A stretch of 64,000 nt of DNA, taken from the NCBI GenBank assembly GCA_017795085.1, contig CP051246.1, positions 4,342,514 through 4,406,513 of the forward strand, written 5' to 3'. Each line of letters starts with the position of its first letter. Position 1 is the first letter of the stretch. Of this stretch, positions 24,303-34,299 are shown piece after piece. The stretch is from Salegentibacter sp. Lineage in GTDB: Bacteria; Bacteroidota; Bacteroidia; Flavobacteriales; Flavobacteriaceae. The notes under the pieces were generated by a model, which was not told the DNA's origin, did not search any database, and saw only the letters and a list, made by a program, of their open reading frames with translations. The position numbers and the translations under genes were made by a program.

Positions 24303-27300
24303 ATGAAACAAAGAATTACAGAGAAATGTGCGGTATTTTGTTTTATACTGTTTGGACTCACGATGGGTTTTGCCCAGGAGGCAGACATTAGAACAATTAC
24401 CGGTACAGTTACAGATGAATTGGGGGAAGTGCTCCCGGGAGTAAACGTTGTTGAAAAGGGAACCAGTAATGGAACTATTACAAATGGTGATGGGGAATAT
24501 TCTATTAGAGCTGCTGAAGGAGATATTCTTAGCTTTAGTTTTATAGGGATGACAACCCAGGAAATTGAGGTGGATGCCGATAACAATGTTGTGAACGTGA
24601 ACATGGCATATGATGATGATCAACTGGATGATGTGGTTGTTGTGGGGTATGGAGAAAAAAAGCGAGAAGAAATAACAGGTTCTGTCGCTACTGTTAACAT
24701 GGATGAAATAGAGGATTTACCTGTAGGAAATTTAGGGTCTGCTCTGGTGGGGCGTGTCTTAGGGGTTGATTTTACCGGTGGAGATTCAAGACCAGGGGAC
24801 GGTGCCAGAATCCAGATTCGTAATCCAGAAAATTTTGCAAAGGATGGGGGTACTAATGAGCCACTATTTGTTATAGATGGAGTGCTTCAGGTGGATGCCG
24901 ATACAGGGTTTAACGATTCGACTTTGTTTAATAGCTTAGATGCCTCTGAAGTTGAAAGTATTTCGTTCTTAAAAGATGCATCTGCTGCTATTTATGGTGC
25001 CAGAGGGGCACAAGGGGTTGTGTTAGTGACCACAAAACGAGGTAAAAAAGGACCAGCAAAATTAAGTTATAGTGGTAACTATTCTATTGCAGATGAGTCT
25101 TACCGTACCGACGTTATGAACGCATACGAATATGGGCAGTATTTTAATATAATGAATGGGCCTAATGGGGCAGAGCGGCCTGCAGTGGATGCTGAACGTG
25201 AATATTTCTTTACTGAAAATGAACTGGATCATTTTAGGACTTTAAATTATACGCCCCTGGAAGATCAGTGGTCTCCTGCAGCGACCCAAAGGCACAATCT
25301 CAATGTGTCTGGAGGTAGTGATAATGCAACCTACTTTGCCGGAGTTTCGTATTATACGCAAGAGGGTAATTTAGGAACACAAGATTTTGATAGATGGACC
25401 TTTAGGTCTTCGGCAGATATGAACATTGTCAATGGCCTTAAAGCAGGAATTCAGGTGTCTGGTAATTTTTCGAAAAGGAAAAATAGCTTTACAAAAATAG
25501 ATACAGAAAATGCCGACTATGGGCGACTTTTAAATAAAGTGCCTTTTTTACCAAATTATATAAATGGCAACCCAGTTCAAATTTTAGGGGCAGAAGAGGA
25601 AGAATCATTTTATCACTTCGCAGAGATACAACGAATGAATAATTTGGCAGAAACCGATGGGAACAGACTGGGTATAAACCTGAATGCGGAATATGATGTG
25701 CCTTTTATTGAAGGGCTAAAGCTTAAAGCTAGTTATGCGCGTAATGAATCTAAAGACAGGTCTACTCAAATAGGAAACGATTTTACCTTATTCCAGTATA
25801 ATGGCCCCAATGATACAGATAGGTATGTATATTACCCGAGTGGCACAGGTCCTTTGGGCACAAATACACTTAATAGATCAGAAGAGGAAAGCGAAAGTAA
25901 CCGGTTGTTTATAGAGAATGTTACTAGAACTACAGAGCAATTAAATGCAAGTCTTTCTTATGATGTTACTTTAGGGAAGCATAGTATTTCTGCTATGGTA
26001 AATTTAGAGCGCGGGGAGTCTTATTTTTTTAAGGATAGGATAAATAAAGAAGGGGTTCAAGATTATTCTAATGGACAGGTTTGGACGGCAACTGGAGATT
26101 TGAGTAATACGTTTAGTTGGGCCGATGAAACGGCAAATTTAAGCTATTTAGGAAGATTAAGTTATTCTTATGATTCAAAATATTTTGCAGATTTTTTATA
26201 TAGATCTTCTGCATCTGCAAAATTTGCACCACAAAATTATTGGGGTGATTTCTACTCAGTATCCGGTGGATGGATTATATCTAAAGAATCCTTCTGGAAA
26301 TCAAATACTATAGATTTTCTTAAATTCAGAGGATCTGTAGGGTTTCTGGGAAAAGATAATGTTAAGCAGTGGCAATGGCTGCAACGTTTTTCTGCCAGAC
26401 CAGGAGATGGGGCTGTTTTTGGCTGGAATTCAAATAACTCAGATGGCGTTAGGATGGGGACTGCTGCAAACTTTGATGTAAGGTGGTCTAAGGAAACAAA
26501 AACAAATTTTGGGATTGAAACAAGACTTTTAGATGATAAACTATCAATAAATGCCGAAACCTATTATAATATAGGAACCGATATTCAATTAGGATTAACA
26601 AGAGGAGTTCCTTTTTCTACGGGAGGTCAGGTGCCCGCACAAAATTACGGTGAGCAAGATACCTGGGGTACGGAAATCTCTATAGGATGGAATGATAAAA
26701 TTGGTGAAGATTTTAGCTATGGCTTTACTATAAATACCAACTGGTATAACAGTAAAATGATAAAAGGGAATTTCCCGGAAGATTTAAATGTACTAAGACC
26801 ATGGGAGCAAAAGCCGGGTGATAAAGCTACCGATATGGATAGATGGGGCTATGACTATCAGGGCATGTTTAGGACACAAGAGGAAGCTAACCAATGGGTA
26901 GTTGATAATGAAATTGCTGAAATGTTTGGTTATGTTACGGGCTATGATATGGAAACCGGAAATTTTGATCCTTCGGAAAATGAGTTAAGACCGGGTATGC
27001 TATATTATAATGATGTTAATGGGAACTGGAATAATGAAACCGGTTCATTTGATGATACTGATGGAATTATTAATGATGATGACCAGGTTGTTTTACGTAA
27101 GGCAAGAAAAGGCCCTCAAGGCTTTAGTGCTGTGCTGCGTTTAGGGTGGAAAAACTTTAGCTTAAACACTGTATTGCAGGTAGGATGGGATAATTATTAT
27201 GAGATAGACGGTGCGGCCAGAAGTAGGGTGCCTGAGGATGTAATCTATAATAATTACGAAAATAGAAATGCTTTTTGGGGCAATATTTATGACCCAAACT

Positions 27301-27614
27301 TAAACCCAACGGGTATATATCCAAACCCATATCATGAAGATTTATATGATAGGTCTTCTAGTTTTTGGAAAGTTGGGAACAGTATGAGTTATAGGATACG
27401 TAACCTTAATCTAAGTTACAATGCACCTAAAGAATTTGCAGAAAAATTAAACCTTAGTAGTGTAGGATTAAATTTTGTGGGTATCAATCCGTTTACCATA
27501 TATAACCCATTTAGAGATGTAGATTTACCCGCACCAGAGAACGGAGCTTATGGAGCGGGTGGTGCATATCCTACTTTAAGAACATATTCTTTAGGGCTTA
27601 GGGTAGGATTTTAA
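24303..27614 (+). CDS. SusC-like TonB-linked outer membrane oligosaccharide transporter
   Basis: A 1103-residue protein that imports pectin fragments across the outer membrane with its SusD partner. It has a signal peptide (cleavage near GFAQ, residue 25), a carboxypeptidase-regulatory-like domain at about 35-105 (ITGTVTDELGEVLPGVNV, NGDGEYSI), a plug starting at DVVVVGYGEKKREEITGSVA (about 112) with the SusC plug signatures VIDGV and YGARGAQGVVLVTTK, and a long C-terminal beta-barrel ending in LGLRVGF. The next gene is the matching SusD (28 bases). Its promoter carries the shared 13-mer and two LacI-type sites. The specific oligosaccharide cannot be read from the sequence, but linked lyases indicate galacturonan with side chains. 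Confidence 0.95.
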   Translation: MKQRITEKCAVFCFILFGLTMGFAQEADIRTITGTVTDELGEVLPGVNVVEKGTSNGTITNGDGEYSIRAAEGDILSFSFIGMTTQEIEVDADNNVVNVNMAYDDDQLDDVVVVGYGEKKREEITGSVATVNMDEIEDLPVGNLGSALVGRVLGVDFTGGDSRPGDGARIQIRNPENFAKDGGTNEPLFVIDGVLQVDADTGFNDSTLFNSLDASEVESISFLKDASAAIYGARGAQGVVLVTTKRGKKGPAKLSYSGNYSIADESYRTDVMNAYEYGQYFNIMNGPNGAERPAVDAEREYFFTENELDHFRTLNYTPLEDQWSPAATQRHNLNVSGGSDNATYFAGVSYYTQEGNLGTQDFDRWTFRSSADMNIVNGLKAGIQVSGNFSKRKNSFTKIDTENADYGRLLNKVPFLPNYINGNPVQILGAEEEESFYHFAEIQRMNNLAETDGNRLGINLNAEYDVPFIEGLKLKASYARNESKDRSTQIGNDFTLFQYNGPNDTDRYVYYPSGTGPLGTNTLNRSEEESESNRLFIENVTRTTEQLNASLSYDVTLGKHSISAMVNLERGESYFFKDRINKEGVQDYSNGQVWTATGDLSNTFSWADETANLSYLGRLSYSYDSKYFADFLYRSSASAKFAPQNYWGDFYSVSGGWIISKESFWKSNTIDFLKFRGSVGFLGKDNVKQWQWLQRFSARPGDGAVFGWNSNNSDGVRMGTAANFDVRWSKETKTNFGIETRLLDDKLSINAETYYNIGTDIQLGLTRGVPFSTGGQVPAQNYGEQDTWGTEISIGWNDKIGEDFSYGFTINTNWYNSKMIKGNFPEDLNVLRPWEQKPGDKATDMDRWGYDYQGMFRTQEEANQWVVDNEIAEMFGYVTGYDMETGNFDPSENELRPGMLYYNDVNGNWNNETGSFDDTDGIINDDDQVVLRKARKGPQGFSAVLRLGWKNFSLNTVLQVGWDNYYEIDGAARSRVPEDVIYNNYENRNAFWGNIYDPNLNPTGIYPNPYHEDLYDRSSSFWKVGNSMSYRIRNLNLSYNAPKEFAEKLNLSSVGLNFVGINPFTIYNPFRDVDLPAPENGAYGAGGAYPTLRTYSLGLRVGF

Positions 27615-27642
27615 TTAGGTTAAAAATATTAAAAATATAAAT

Positions 27643-29649
27643 ATGAAAAATAATATAAAAATATCCAGTTTGCTCACAATCCTTATCAGTATGGTCATGG
27701 GAGGTTGTAGCACAGATTTTATCGAAGAAAAAAGAGATTTGAGTGCGGTAACCAACGAGGTATACGAGTATGAAGAGTTATCCAATCAGTATGTAAATGA
27801 ACTTTACAATACATTTTTACCGGACCATAACAAAAACATGGTGAAGTGGGACAGATCTGCTGCTGACCATGGTGGTGATAATCAATTTAGCCTTGCAACC
27901 GATGAATTTGCAGAGGAAAGTGATTTAAATGCAGAGTATGCTACTGTTGATAATACACAAGATCATTGCATAAGGACTATAGGGGATCGAGCAACAACCA
28001 GTTATCGCAATGATCCTTATACCAGGTTGCGAAAGATAAATTTGTATTTTGATCAGGTAGATAATTTTACCGGTCTTAAAGAAGATTTTAAAGATCAGGT
28101 TAAGGGACAATTGTACTTTTGGAGAGCATGGCAATATTTTGAGTTAACCAAATTGTATGGCGGTGTGCCATTAGTATTAACAGCCCAGGATCCGATTATT
28201 GTTGAAGGAGGTGGAAGTGATATTCAAGTTCAAAGAAGTTCAGCATCTGAAATGATTGACCAAATTACTAAAGATTTAGATTCATCATATACGTATTTGG
28301 ACCGAGGAAGACCTTATACCGAGGAAGATTATGGTAGAATTACAAAGGAGGCTGCACGTGCTTTTAAGGGGCGTGTGTTATTAACCTGGGCAAGTCCACA
28401 GTTTAATAGAAATGATAATCCGGCAAGATGGCAACGTGCTTATGATGCTTGTATAGAGGCAAAGGAAGCTTGTGATGCTGCCGGTAAAGGACTTCACCCG
28501 GATTGGAGACAGATGTTTTTTGATGGAGAAACAAATAGCAATATGGAAGCTATTATTGTTTATAATTTTAATGACAATCAGGCTTTTGGTGATTATTCTA
28601 GAAATAATGCCACTGAAAGGTATTCCCGCCCAAATGATTTAGGAGCATCAGGAGGAAATTCCCCTACTAAACAAATTGTAGATGCTTTTCCTATGAAAGA
28701 TGGGACACCGTATGATGCTAGTGGGGATCTTACCGATTTCTATAAAGACAGGGATCCACGATTCTATCATTCATTTGTTTATAGTGGTGCTGAGTGGCCT
28801 TACGAAGAGGATCCTGATTATAAACATTGGACTTATTCCTGGAGCGGATCAACTGCAGGAGAATTAGACAGGTCAACACAAAATAATCCCAATGCCTCAG
28901 GAATATACTTGAAAAAATTTACTAGTGATGAAACAAGCGAGTTAGGGGGATTTAGATATGTGCCAACAAGTTATTTGGAATTTCGTTATGCCGAAGTATT
29001 GTTAAATTTAGCGGAAGCTGCCGTAGGGGTTGAACGATTGGATGAGGCTAAAGATTATGTTAGGCAAATTAGGGAAAGAGCTGGTATTGAACAGGGAAGT
29101 CAGGATTATGGGCTTTCTACAGTAATGACTAGAGATGAACACTTTGCAATGTGTATTAATGAAAGAAAAGTAGAGTTTGCTTATGAGAATAAACGTTTTT
29201 GGGATTTAAGACGTTGGTTACTTTATGATGATACATTTGGAACTGTCACTAGATTAAACCAGACACCTATTGCTGGTATGAGAAGAAAAGGTTATTATAC
29301 GGTAGCACTAAACAGCGATGGAACTGAATATATTACTAATTCAGCTGGAGCAGACCCTTTTCAATATACAATGGTTGATGATAAGGAAGTGCCTCCTGGA
29401 ATCATAGATAGGGATGCAAATCCGGAAGATTATCCATCAGGTGTTACTACCCATGAAGAATATGTAGACTACCTATATGATAACCATTTTAAAGTTATTG
29501 TTAGAGATGACCTGGAGGAAGATGAAAATTGGAGTTTTACCTGGTTTGAAGAATATTATTTTTTCGGTTTACATGAAAGTTTGTATAGTGAAGCCACTTA
29601 TTTGGAACAAACCCAAGGTTGGGGAGGGGCTTTTGATCCGCTTCAATAA
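27643..29649 (+). CDS. SusD/RagB family surface glycan-binding lipoprotein
   Basis: A 668-residue lipoprotein (Cys22 in MVMGGCS) that would cap the SusC barrel and bind the oligosaccharide outside the cell. Family traits are FWRAWQYFELTKLYGGVPLVL at about 160-180, TPR-like helices around residues 100-290, and the C-terminal RYAEVLLNLAEAAV, ERKVEFAYENKRFWDLRRW block. It is longer than most SusD proteins (about 500-600), with an extended C-terminal region after residue 550. It follows susC by 28 bases and is followed by a small secreted protein where SusE/F-type binding proteins often sit. Confidence 0.93.
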   Translation: MKNNIKISSLLTILISMVMGGCSTDFIEEKRDLSAVTNEVYEYEELSNQYVNELYNTFLPDHNKNMVKWDRSAADHGGDNQFSLATDEFAEESDLNAEYATVDNTQDHCIRTIGDRATTSYRNDPYTRLRKINLYFDQVDNFTGLKEDFKDQVKGQLYFWRAWQYFELTKLYGGVPLVLTAQDPIIVEGGGSDIQVQRSSASEMIDQITKDLDSSYTYLDRGRPYTEEDYGRITKEAARAFKGRVLLTWASPQFNRNDNPARWQRAYDACIEAKEACDAAGKGLHPDWRQMFFDGETNSNMEAIIVYNFNDNQAFGDYSRNNATERYSRPNDLGASGGNSPTKQIVDAFPMKDGTPYDASGDLTDFYKDRDPRFYHSFVYSGAEWPYEEDPDYKHWTYSWSGSTAGELDRSTQNNPNASGIYLKKFTSDETSELGGFRYVPTSYLEFRYAEVLLNLAEAAVGVERLDEAKDYVRQIRERAGIEQGSQDYGLSTVMTRDEHFAMCINERKVEFAYENKRFWDLRRWLLYDDTFGTVTRLNQTPIAGMRRKGYYTVALNSDGTEYITNSAGADPFQYTMVDDKEVPPGIIDRDANPEDYPSGVTTHEEYVDYLYDNHFKVIVRDDLEEDENWSFTWFEEYYFFGLHESLYSEATYLEQTQGWGGAFDPLQ

Positions 29650-29725
29650 TTTTACTTTGTATGGAATCTTTTTCATACGGAGAAGACTCTATGCGATATT
29701 TTTTTAACTTTTAAACAGCTTTATT

Positions 29726-30160
29726 ATGAAACATTTTAAGAAAACTACATTATTTGTGCTTGGGTTATTAATCATTACTTTCTTAGCTTCTGGTACATCA
29801 ACAGCTAGTGGAGAAACTTCTTTACCTAATGATGTAGAAGTAGACATTATTTTCCCCTATAGTGGTAACTATAATGATTGGTTTATTGAATTTAATCCGC
29901 CTATTTATATAAATGGAGGAGAATCAATTGAATTTGATACGGATAATAATACACAGAGTCTAGGAAATATTCCTGAAGGAACATATAATAGTATTACATT
30001 CGATTGTGGATATTTCCCATCGGAAAATTTTGAAATTAGAATATGTGGTGATGCAACTTTTAATTCCTGTCAATCAGAGTTTACAAGAGATACGGAGGTA
30101 ACATTCTATAATGTGGAAATTGGTCCTGGTGCAAGAATTATAATTGATGAAGGTTATTGA
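29726..30160 (+). CDS. Small secreted beta-rich protein downstream of susD
   Basis: A 144-residue protein with a signal peptide (hydrophobic residues 9-23, cleavage near TAS). The mature part is acidic and predicted to be beta-rich, with four cysteines (FDCGYF, RICGDATFNSC) that could form disulfides. No family is recognised. Its place between susD and two pectate lyases suggests a periplasmic or surface accessory such as a small binding protein. A very stable hairpin follows it at 30199-30237. Confidence 0.6.
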   Translation: MKHFKKTTLFVLGLLIITFLASGTSTASGETSLPNDVEVDIIFPYSGNYNDWFIEFNPPIYINGGESIEFDTDNNTQSLGNIPEGTYNSITFDCGYFPSENFEIRICGDATFNSCQSEFTRDTEVTFYNVEIGPGARIIIDEGY

Positions 30161-30198
30161 TCTTTTGATCCACTTTAATAAAGATTTGAATTAGCCAG

Positions 30199-30237
30199 TC
30201 AAAGGAACTTATCTCATTTTGAGATAAGTTCCTTTGA
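30199..30237 (+). terminator. Strong hairpin between the small secreted gene and the PL1 gene
   Basis: A perfect 17-base-pair stem (arms 30199-30215 and 30221-30237, beginning TCAAAGGAAC) closes a 5-base loop. It lacks the long U tract of a full terminator, so partial termination or mRNA 3'-end protection of the susCD transcript is more likely. Confidence 0.6.
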
Positions 30238-30271
30238 TATTTCCGAAAATTTGAATTTATAAATGTTTTTA

Positions 30272-31993
30272 ATGATGAAAAAGAAAAAAATAATCTTAAC
30301 ACTTGCCTTGCTGGGAGTCTTTGGTGCAGCACAGGCCCAGTACCCTGATCTTACAGAAGAGGACAGAGCCAAAGAAAAGGAGATTAAAGAAGAAGCTGCT
30401 AGGCATTCAGATGAAGTCTGGAAAGAGGCTTTTAAAGTAGTAAAGCAAGAGGTGCAAGAAGGGAAACCTTATGTACCCTGGGCTTATCGTCCTACTGATA
30501 TACCGCAGGCAGAGATTCCCGCTTTTCCGGGGGCAGAAGGTGGCGGGATGTACACTTATGGTGGCCGTGGAGGCGAAGTTTACACGGTAACCAATTTAAA
30601 TGATAGTGGTCCAGGTTCATTACGCTGGGCATGTGAACAAGGAGGTGCACGAACCATTGTGTTTAATGTGGCAGGTATTATCAAATTAAAAACACCGCTT
30701 ATAGTACGTGCTCCATATATTACCATTGCAGGGCAAACAGCACCCGGTGATGGCGTGGTAGTAGCTGGGGAAACGATGTGGGTCGATACTCATGATGTGG
30801 TGATTCGACATATGCGTTTTCGTCGGGGGGAAACCTTTGTGGGTAGAAGGGATGATGCTATTGGAGGAAACCCCGTTGGAAATATTATGATTGATCACGT
30901 CTCTGCAAGTTGGGGCTTGGATGAAAATATGTCAATCTATCGGCATATGTACAGCCCGGGTGGCGATTATGACCGTGATAAATTAGGGACAGTAAATATT
31001 ACCATTCAAAACAGTATATTTTCAGAAGGTTTAGATACCTATAATCATTCCCTGGGAAGTACTTTAGGTGGTGAAAACTGTTCTTTTATGCGAAATCTTT
31101 GGGCGAGTAATGCCGGTAGAAACCCTTCTATTGGATGGAATGGTATTTTTAATTTTGTCAATAACGTGGTGTTTAATTGGAGTCACAGAACTACTGATGG
31201 TGGAGATTATAAAGCAAAATATAATATTGTTAATAATTATTATCAACCCGGTCCGGTAACTCGTAAAGATCGACCCGTTGCCCATCGTATTTTAAAACCA
31301 GAAGGAGGGTTAAGTGACCTAGATACACTCTTATTCGGTAGGGCTTATGTTAACGGAAACATCGTAGAAGGCTTTCCAGAAGTTACCAAAGATAACTGGA
31401 ATGGAGGAGTACAAATGGAAGGAAAAGACGGTGAGCTAATGACCTATGAAGAAGCAAAACATTTATTCCCGGCCATTAAAGTTGATAAATCACTGCCAAT
31501 GCCACATTTAACCATTATGCAAACAATGGATGCATATAATTACGTTTTAAAAAACGTGGGAGCAACACTACCAATACGTGATGCAGTTGATGAGCGTGTG
31601 CTTAAAACTGTAAAAACCGGAGAGGCTATTTACCAAAAAGGCCTCGACCCGGATTCTTTTTACCAGTTTGAACACAGACGATTACCGCCCGATTCATATA
31701 AAGAGGGTATAATTACTGATATTAGACAGGTTGGGGGGTATCCGGAATATACCGGAGAAAAGTATACCGATACCGATAAAGATGGGATGCCAGATGCATA
31801 TGAGAGATCAGTAGGCTTAAACCCAAATGATTATTCCGATGCAAAAGGCGATTTAGATGGAGATGGTTACACCAATATTGAGATGTATATAAATGGAATT
31901 GATCCCAAGGTAACCACAGATTGGACAAACCTTGAAAATAATGAAGATACTTTGGCAGAACTAAAAAATGGCTTAAATAAGTTTAAAAAATAA
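30272..31993 (+). CDS. Secreted PL1-family pectate lyase with calcium-binding C-terminus
   Basis: About 573 residues with a signal peptide (MMKKKK..., cleavage near AAQAQ). The beta-helix lyase starts near residue 83 (IPAFPGAEGGG, GGRGGEV, SGPGSLRWAC, ITIAGQTAPGDG, MIDHVSASWGLDENMS, NWSHRTTDGG, VNNYYQPGPV). A C-terminal Asp-rich repeat (DTDKDGMPDAYE, DLDGDGYTNIEMY) is typical of calcium-binding dockerin- or thrombospondin-3-like tails in Bacteroidota lyases. ATG codons occur at 30263, 30272 and 30275; the later ones put Lys residues directly before the hydrophobic core and are preferred. It cleaves polygalacturonate outside or in the periplasm. The next lyase gene follows after 6 bases. Confidence 0.88.
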   Translation: MMKKKKIILTLALLGVFGAAQAQYPDLTEEDRAKEKEIKEEAARHSDEVWKEAFKVVKQEVQEGKPYVPWAYRPTDIPQAEIPAFPGAEGGGMYTYGGRGGEVYTVTNLNDSGPGSLRWACEQGGARTIVFNVAGIIKLKTPLIVRAPYITIAGQTAPGDGVVVAGETMWVDTHDVVIRHMRFRRGETFVGRRDDAIGGNPVGNIMIDHVSASWGLDENMSIYRHMYSPGGDYDRDKLGTVNITIQNSIFSEGLDTYNHSLGSTLGGENCSFMRNLWASNAGRNPSIGWNGIFNFVNNVVFNWSHRTTDGGDYKAKYNIVNNYYQPGPVTRKDRPVAHRILKPEGGLSDLDTLLFGRAYVNGNIVEGFPEVTKDNWNGGVQMEGKDGELMTYEEAKHLFPAIKVDKSLPMPHLTIMQTMDAYNYVLKNVGATLPIRDAVDERVLKTVKTGEAIYQKGLDPDSFYQFEHRRLPPDSYKEGIITDIRQVGGYPEYTGEKYTDTDKDGMPDAYERSVGLNPNDYSDAKGDLDGDGYTNIEMYINGIDPKVTTDWTNLENNEDTLAELKNGLNKFKK

Positions 31994-31999
31994 TAAATA

Positions 32000-34120
32000 A
32001 TGAAAAAGATAAAACAAGGAATTTGCTTACTGGTATGTGCATTAGCCATACCGATAGCATTTGCTCAGGAAGAAGATTTTGATCCTGAATATGTAAAAGT
32101 AACCAATGAGCGAGCCCAGAATATCGTAGATGATATGGATATTGAAAATCCAGATAAACAATTACGGGTTCTGGATATGATTGCCGGGCAATACAGGGCT
32201 CTGAGCAAAATTCATGAAACCAGGGATGAGAAAGTAGATGACGTAAGAGATAAATTTCCAAAAGAGAAATACCCGGAGAAATATGAGAAAAAAGCTCAAA
32301 AAATAAGAACAAAAGCAGACAAAAAAGTTGCAAAACTGCACGAATCTTATTTAGATAATCTAGCTAAAGAATTAGCTAAAGAACAAGTGGAAGCCGTAAA
32401 AGACGGGATGACTTACGGTGTTGTGCCAAAGACTTACCAGGCTTTTCAGGAAATGCTTCCTAATTTATCTGAAGAGGAAAAAGAATTTATTCTTTCTAAT
32501 TTAAAAGAAGCCAGAGAAAAAGCTATGGATGCTGGTTCTTCTCATAAGAAACACTGGTGGTTCGGAAAATACAAAGGGAAAATAAATAATTACCTTTCAG
32601 ACCGCGGTTATGATTTAGCAAAAGCCGGTGATGAGTGGCAAAAAAGAATTAAAGCACGTCAGGCTAATGAAGCCGGAAAGCAACCTCCCCATCCTCCCCG
32701 TTTGCCCGAAGAAGTTATTCCCGCCTTTCCCGGTGCCTGGGGAGGTGGAATGTTTACAAGTGGTGGCCGTGGTGGCAAAGTGATTGCGGTTACAAATCTT
32801 AATGATAGCGGTCCTGGGAGCCTTCGTGCAGCTTTAGAAACAGAAGGTCCCCGTATAGTGATATTTCGTGTAGCCGGTACTATCAAAATTGATGGAGATC
32901 TTAATATAGATAGTCCCGATGTAACCATTGCAGGTCAATCTGCTCCTGGTGATGGTATTTGCGTTGCCGGTACTCTTAATATCAATACACATAATGTAAT
33001 TGTTCGCCATCTTCGGGTACGCCGTGGGGTTGCTTCGGGAGGACAGGGTGATGATAATATAGGCGGTAATCCAGACCACCATATTATAATAGATCATTGC
33101 TCTACCAGTTGGGGTATGGACGAAAATATTTCGCTTTACCGCCACATGAGACCATCTGCAGATGGTACGACCCGTATCAAAGATCCTGCTGAGCATATTA
33201 CGATTCAATGGACTATTTCAAGTGAAGCCCTTGATGCCAAAGGACATGCTTTTGGCGGTACCTGGGGAGGAAATCCTTCAACATTCCATCACAACCTTTT
33301 CGCAAGTAACACGGCTCGAAACCCATCAATAGGAATGTCTGGTGCTTTTGATTACCGTTATAATGTTGTTTTTAACTGGCAGCATCGTACTACTGATGGT
33401 GGAGATGAAACTTCTATGGTTAATCTTATTAATAATTATTACAAACCGGGTCCTGCTACCAATGATAATATGCGCTCTATATTGGCCCGTATAGATAAAC
33501 GACATATGTATTCCCCGGGTAGTGCCTGGGCTGATGGCGGCTGGTATGAAGAAGCTCCGGACCGTCCCGGAAAATGGTACATTGCCGGAAATATTATGCA
33601 CAATAATCAAGAGGTAACCAATGACAATTGGAAGGGTGTACGTGGACTTGACGAGAATTCACCTGATGTAGATGAGCTTAAAGAACTTGCCCGAGTGAAT
33701 ACACCATTTGTAGGTTGGCCGGTAGCACCCCATCAAACAGCCGAGACCGCTTACGAAGCTGTTTTGGAAAAATCCGGTGCAACTTTACCCAAACGTGATG
33801 CTGTAGATACGCGTGTTATAGAAACTGTACGTACAGGGATACCGACAACTGAAACTGGTATTATAAATAATGTTGATGAGGTTGGGGGTTATCCAACTTT
33901 AACTTTCGATCCTAATCAGGTGCCTGTAGATTCAGATGGTGACGGTATGCCTGATGAATGGGAAAAGAAGCATGGCCTTGATCCTAATGATCCAAGTGAT
34001 GGAGCTAAAGATGCTGATGGCGATGGATATACAAATATTGAAGAGTACCTTAATGGAACCGACCCCCAGGAAAATATCAATTACCGTAACCTGGGTAACA
34101 ATGTAGACACCATTAGTTAA
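32000..34120 (+). CDS. DUF3826-pectate lyase fusion protein (PL1)
   Basis: A 706-residue secreted protein (signal to about AFAQ, residue 23). Residues about 25-225 form a charged, helical DUF3826-like domain homologous to the stand-alone gene at 23148. Residues about 235-640 are a PL1 beta-helix lyase (IPAFPGAWGGGMF, GGRGGKVIAV, SGPGSLRAAL, VTIAGQSAPGDG, IIDHCSTSWGMDENIS, NWQHRTTDGG, INNYYKPGPAT). The C-terminal Asp-rich calcium motif (DSDGDGMPDEWE, DADGDGYTNIEEY) matches the sister lyase. Fusion of DUF3826 to a lyase is direct evidence that the two functions work together. Last gene of the susC operon; a terminator follows at 34241. Confidence 0.88.
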   Translation: MKKIKQGICLLVCALAIPIAFAQEEDFDPEYVKVTNERAQNIVDDMDIENPDKQLRVLDMIAGQYRALSKIHETRDEKVDDVRDKFPKEKYPEKYEKKAQKIRTKADKKVAKLHESYLDNLAKELAKEQVEAVKDGMTYGVVPKTYQAFQEMLPNLSEEEKEFILSNLKEAREKAMDAGSSHKKHWWFGKYKGKINNYLSDRGYDLAKAGDEWQKRIKARQANEAGKQPPHPPRLPEEVIPAFPGAWGGGMFTSGGRGGKVIAVTNLNDSGPGSLRAALETEGPRIVIFRVAGTIKIDGDLNIDSPDVTIAGQSAPGDGICVAGTLNINTHNVIVRHLRVRRGVASGGQGDDNIGGNPDHHIIIDHCSTSWGMDENISLYRHMRPSADGTTRIKDPAEHITIQWTISSEALDAKGHAFGGTWGGNPSTFHHNLFASNTARNPSIGMSGAFDYRYNVVFNWQHRTTDGGDETSMVNLINNYYKPGPATNDNMRSILARIDKRHMYSPGSAWADGGWYEEAPDRPGKWYIAGNIMHNNQEVTNDNWKGVRGLDENSPDVDELKELARVNTPFVGWPVAPHQTAETAYEAVLEKSGATLPKRDAVDTRVIETVRTGIPTTETGIINNVDEVGGYPTLTFDPNQVPVDSDGDGMPDEWEKKHGLDPNDPSDGAKDADGDGYTNIEEYLNGTDPQENINYRNLGNNVDTIS

Positions 34121-34299
34121 GTCATTTTGAGAAATAAAGAATTAGTGAAACTAAATATAGCGCTCTTGAGGAGCGCCAAAAGAAATTAAAGAAGCGGGAA
34201 AACTCGCAGTAGTTAATTTAGTTGATTTTTAATTTGGTTAAATTTCCCTGTCGGTAATATTCTGGCAGGGAAATTTTTTGTTTTGGGGTATAAAGAATT
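34121..34299 (+). other. Intergenic region between convergent PL1 and TonB-receptor genes
   Basis: It holds a small GCGCTC/GAGCGC hairpin (34160-34176) and the terminator at 34241-34280. Nothing else is recognised. It marks the change from the pectin locus to core genes. Confidence 0.6.
34241..34280. terminator. Terminator between convergent transcription units
   Basis: A perfect 10-base stem, AATTTCCCTG (34241-34250) with CAGGGAAATT (34266-34275), is followed by a T run on the + strand. An A-rich stretch on the other side would serve the minus-strand receptor gene ending at 34300. Confidence 0.7.
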
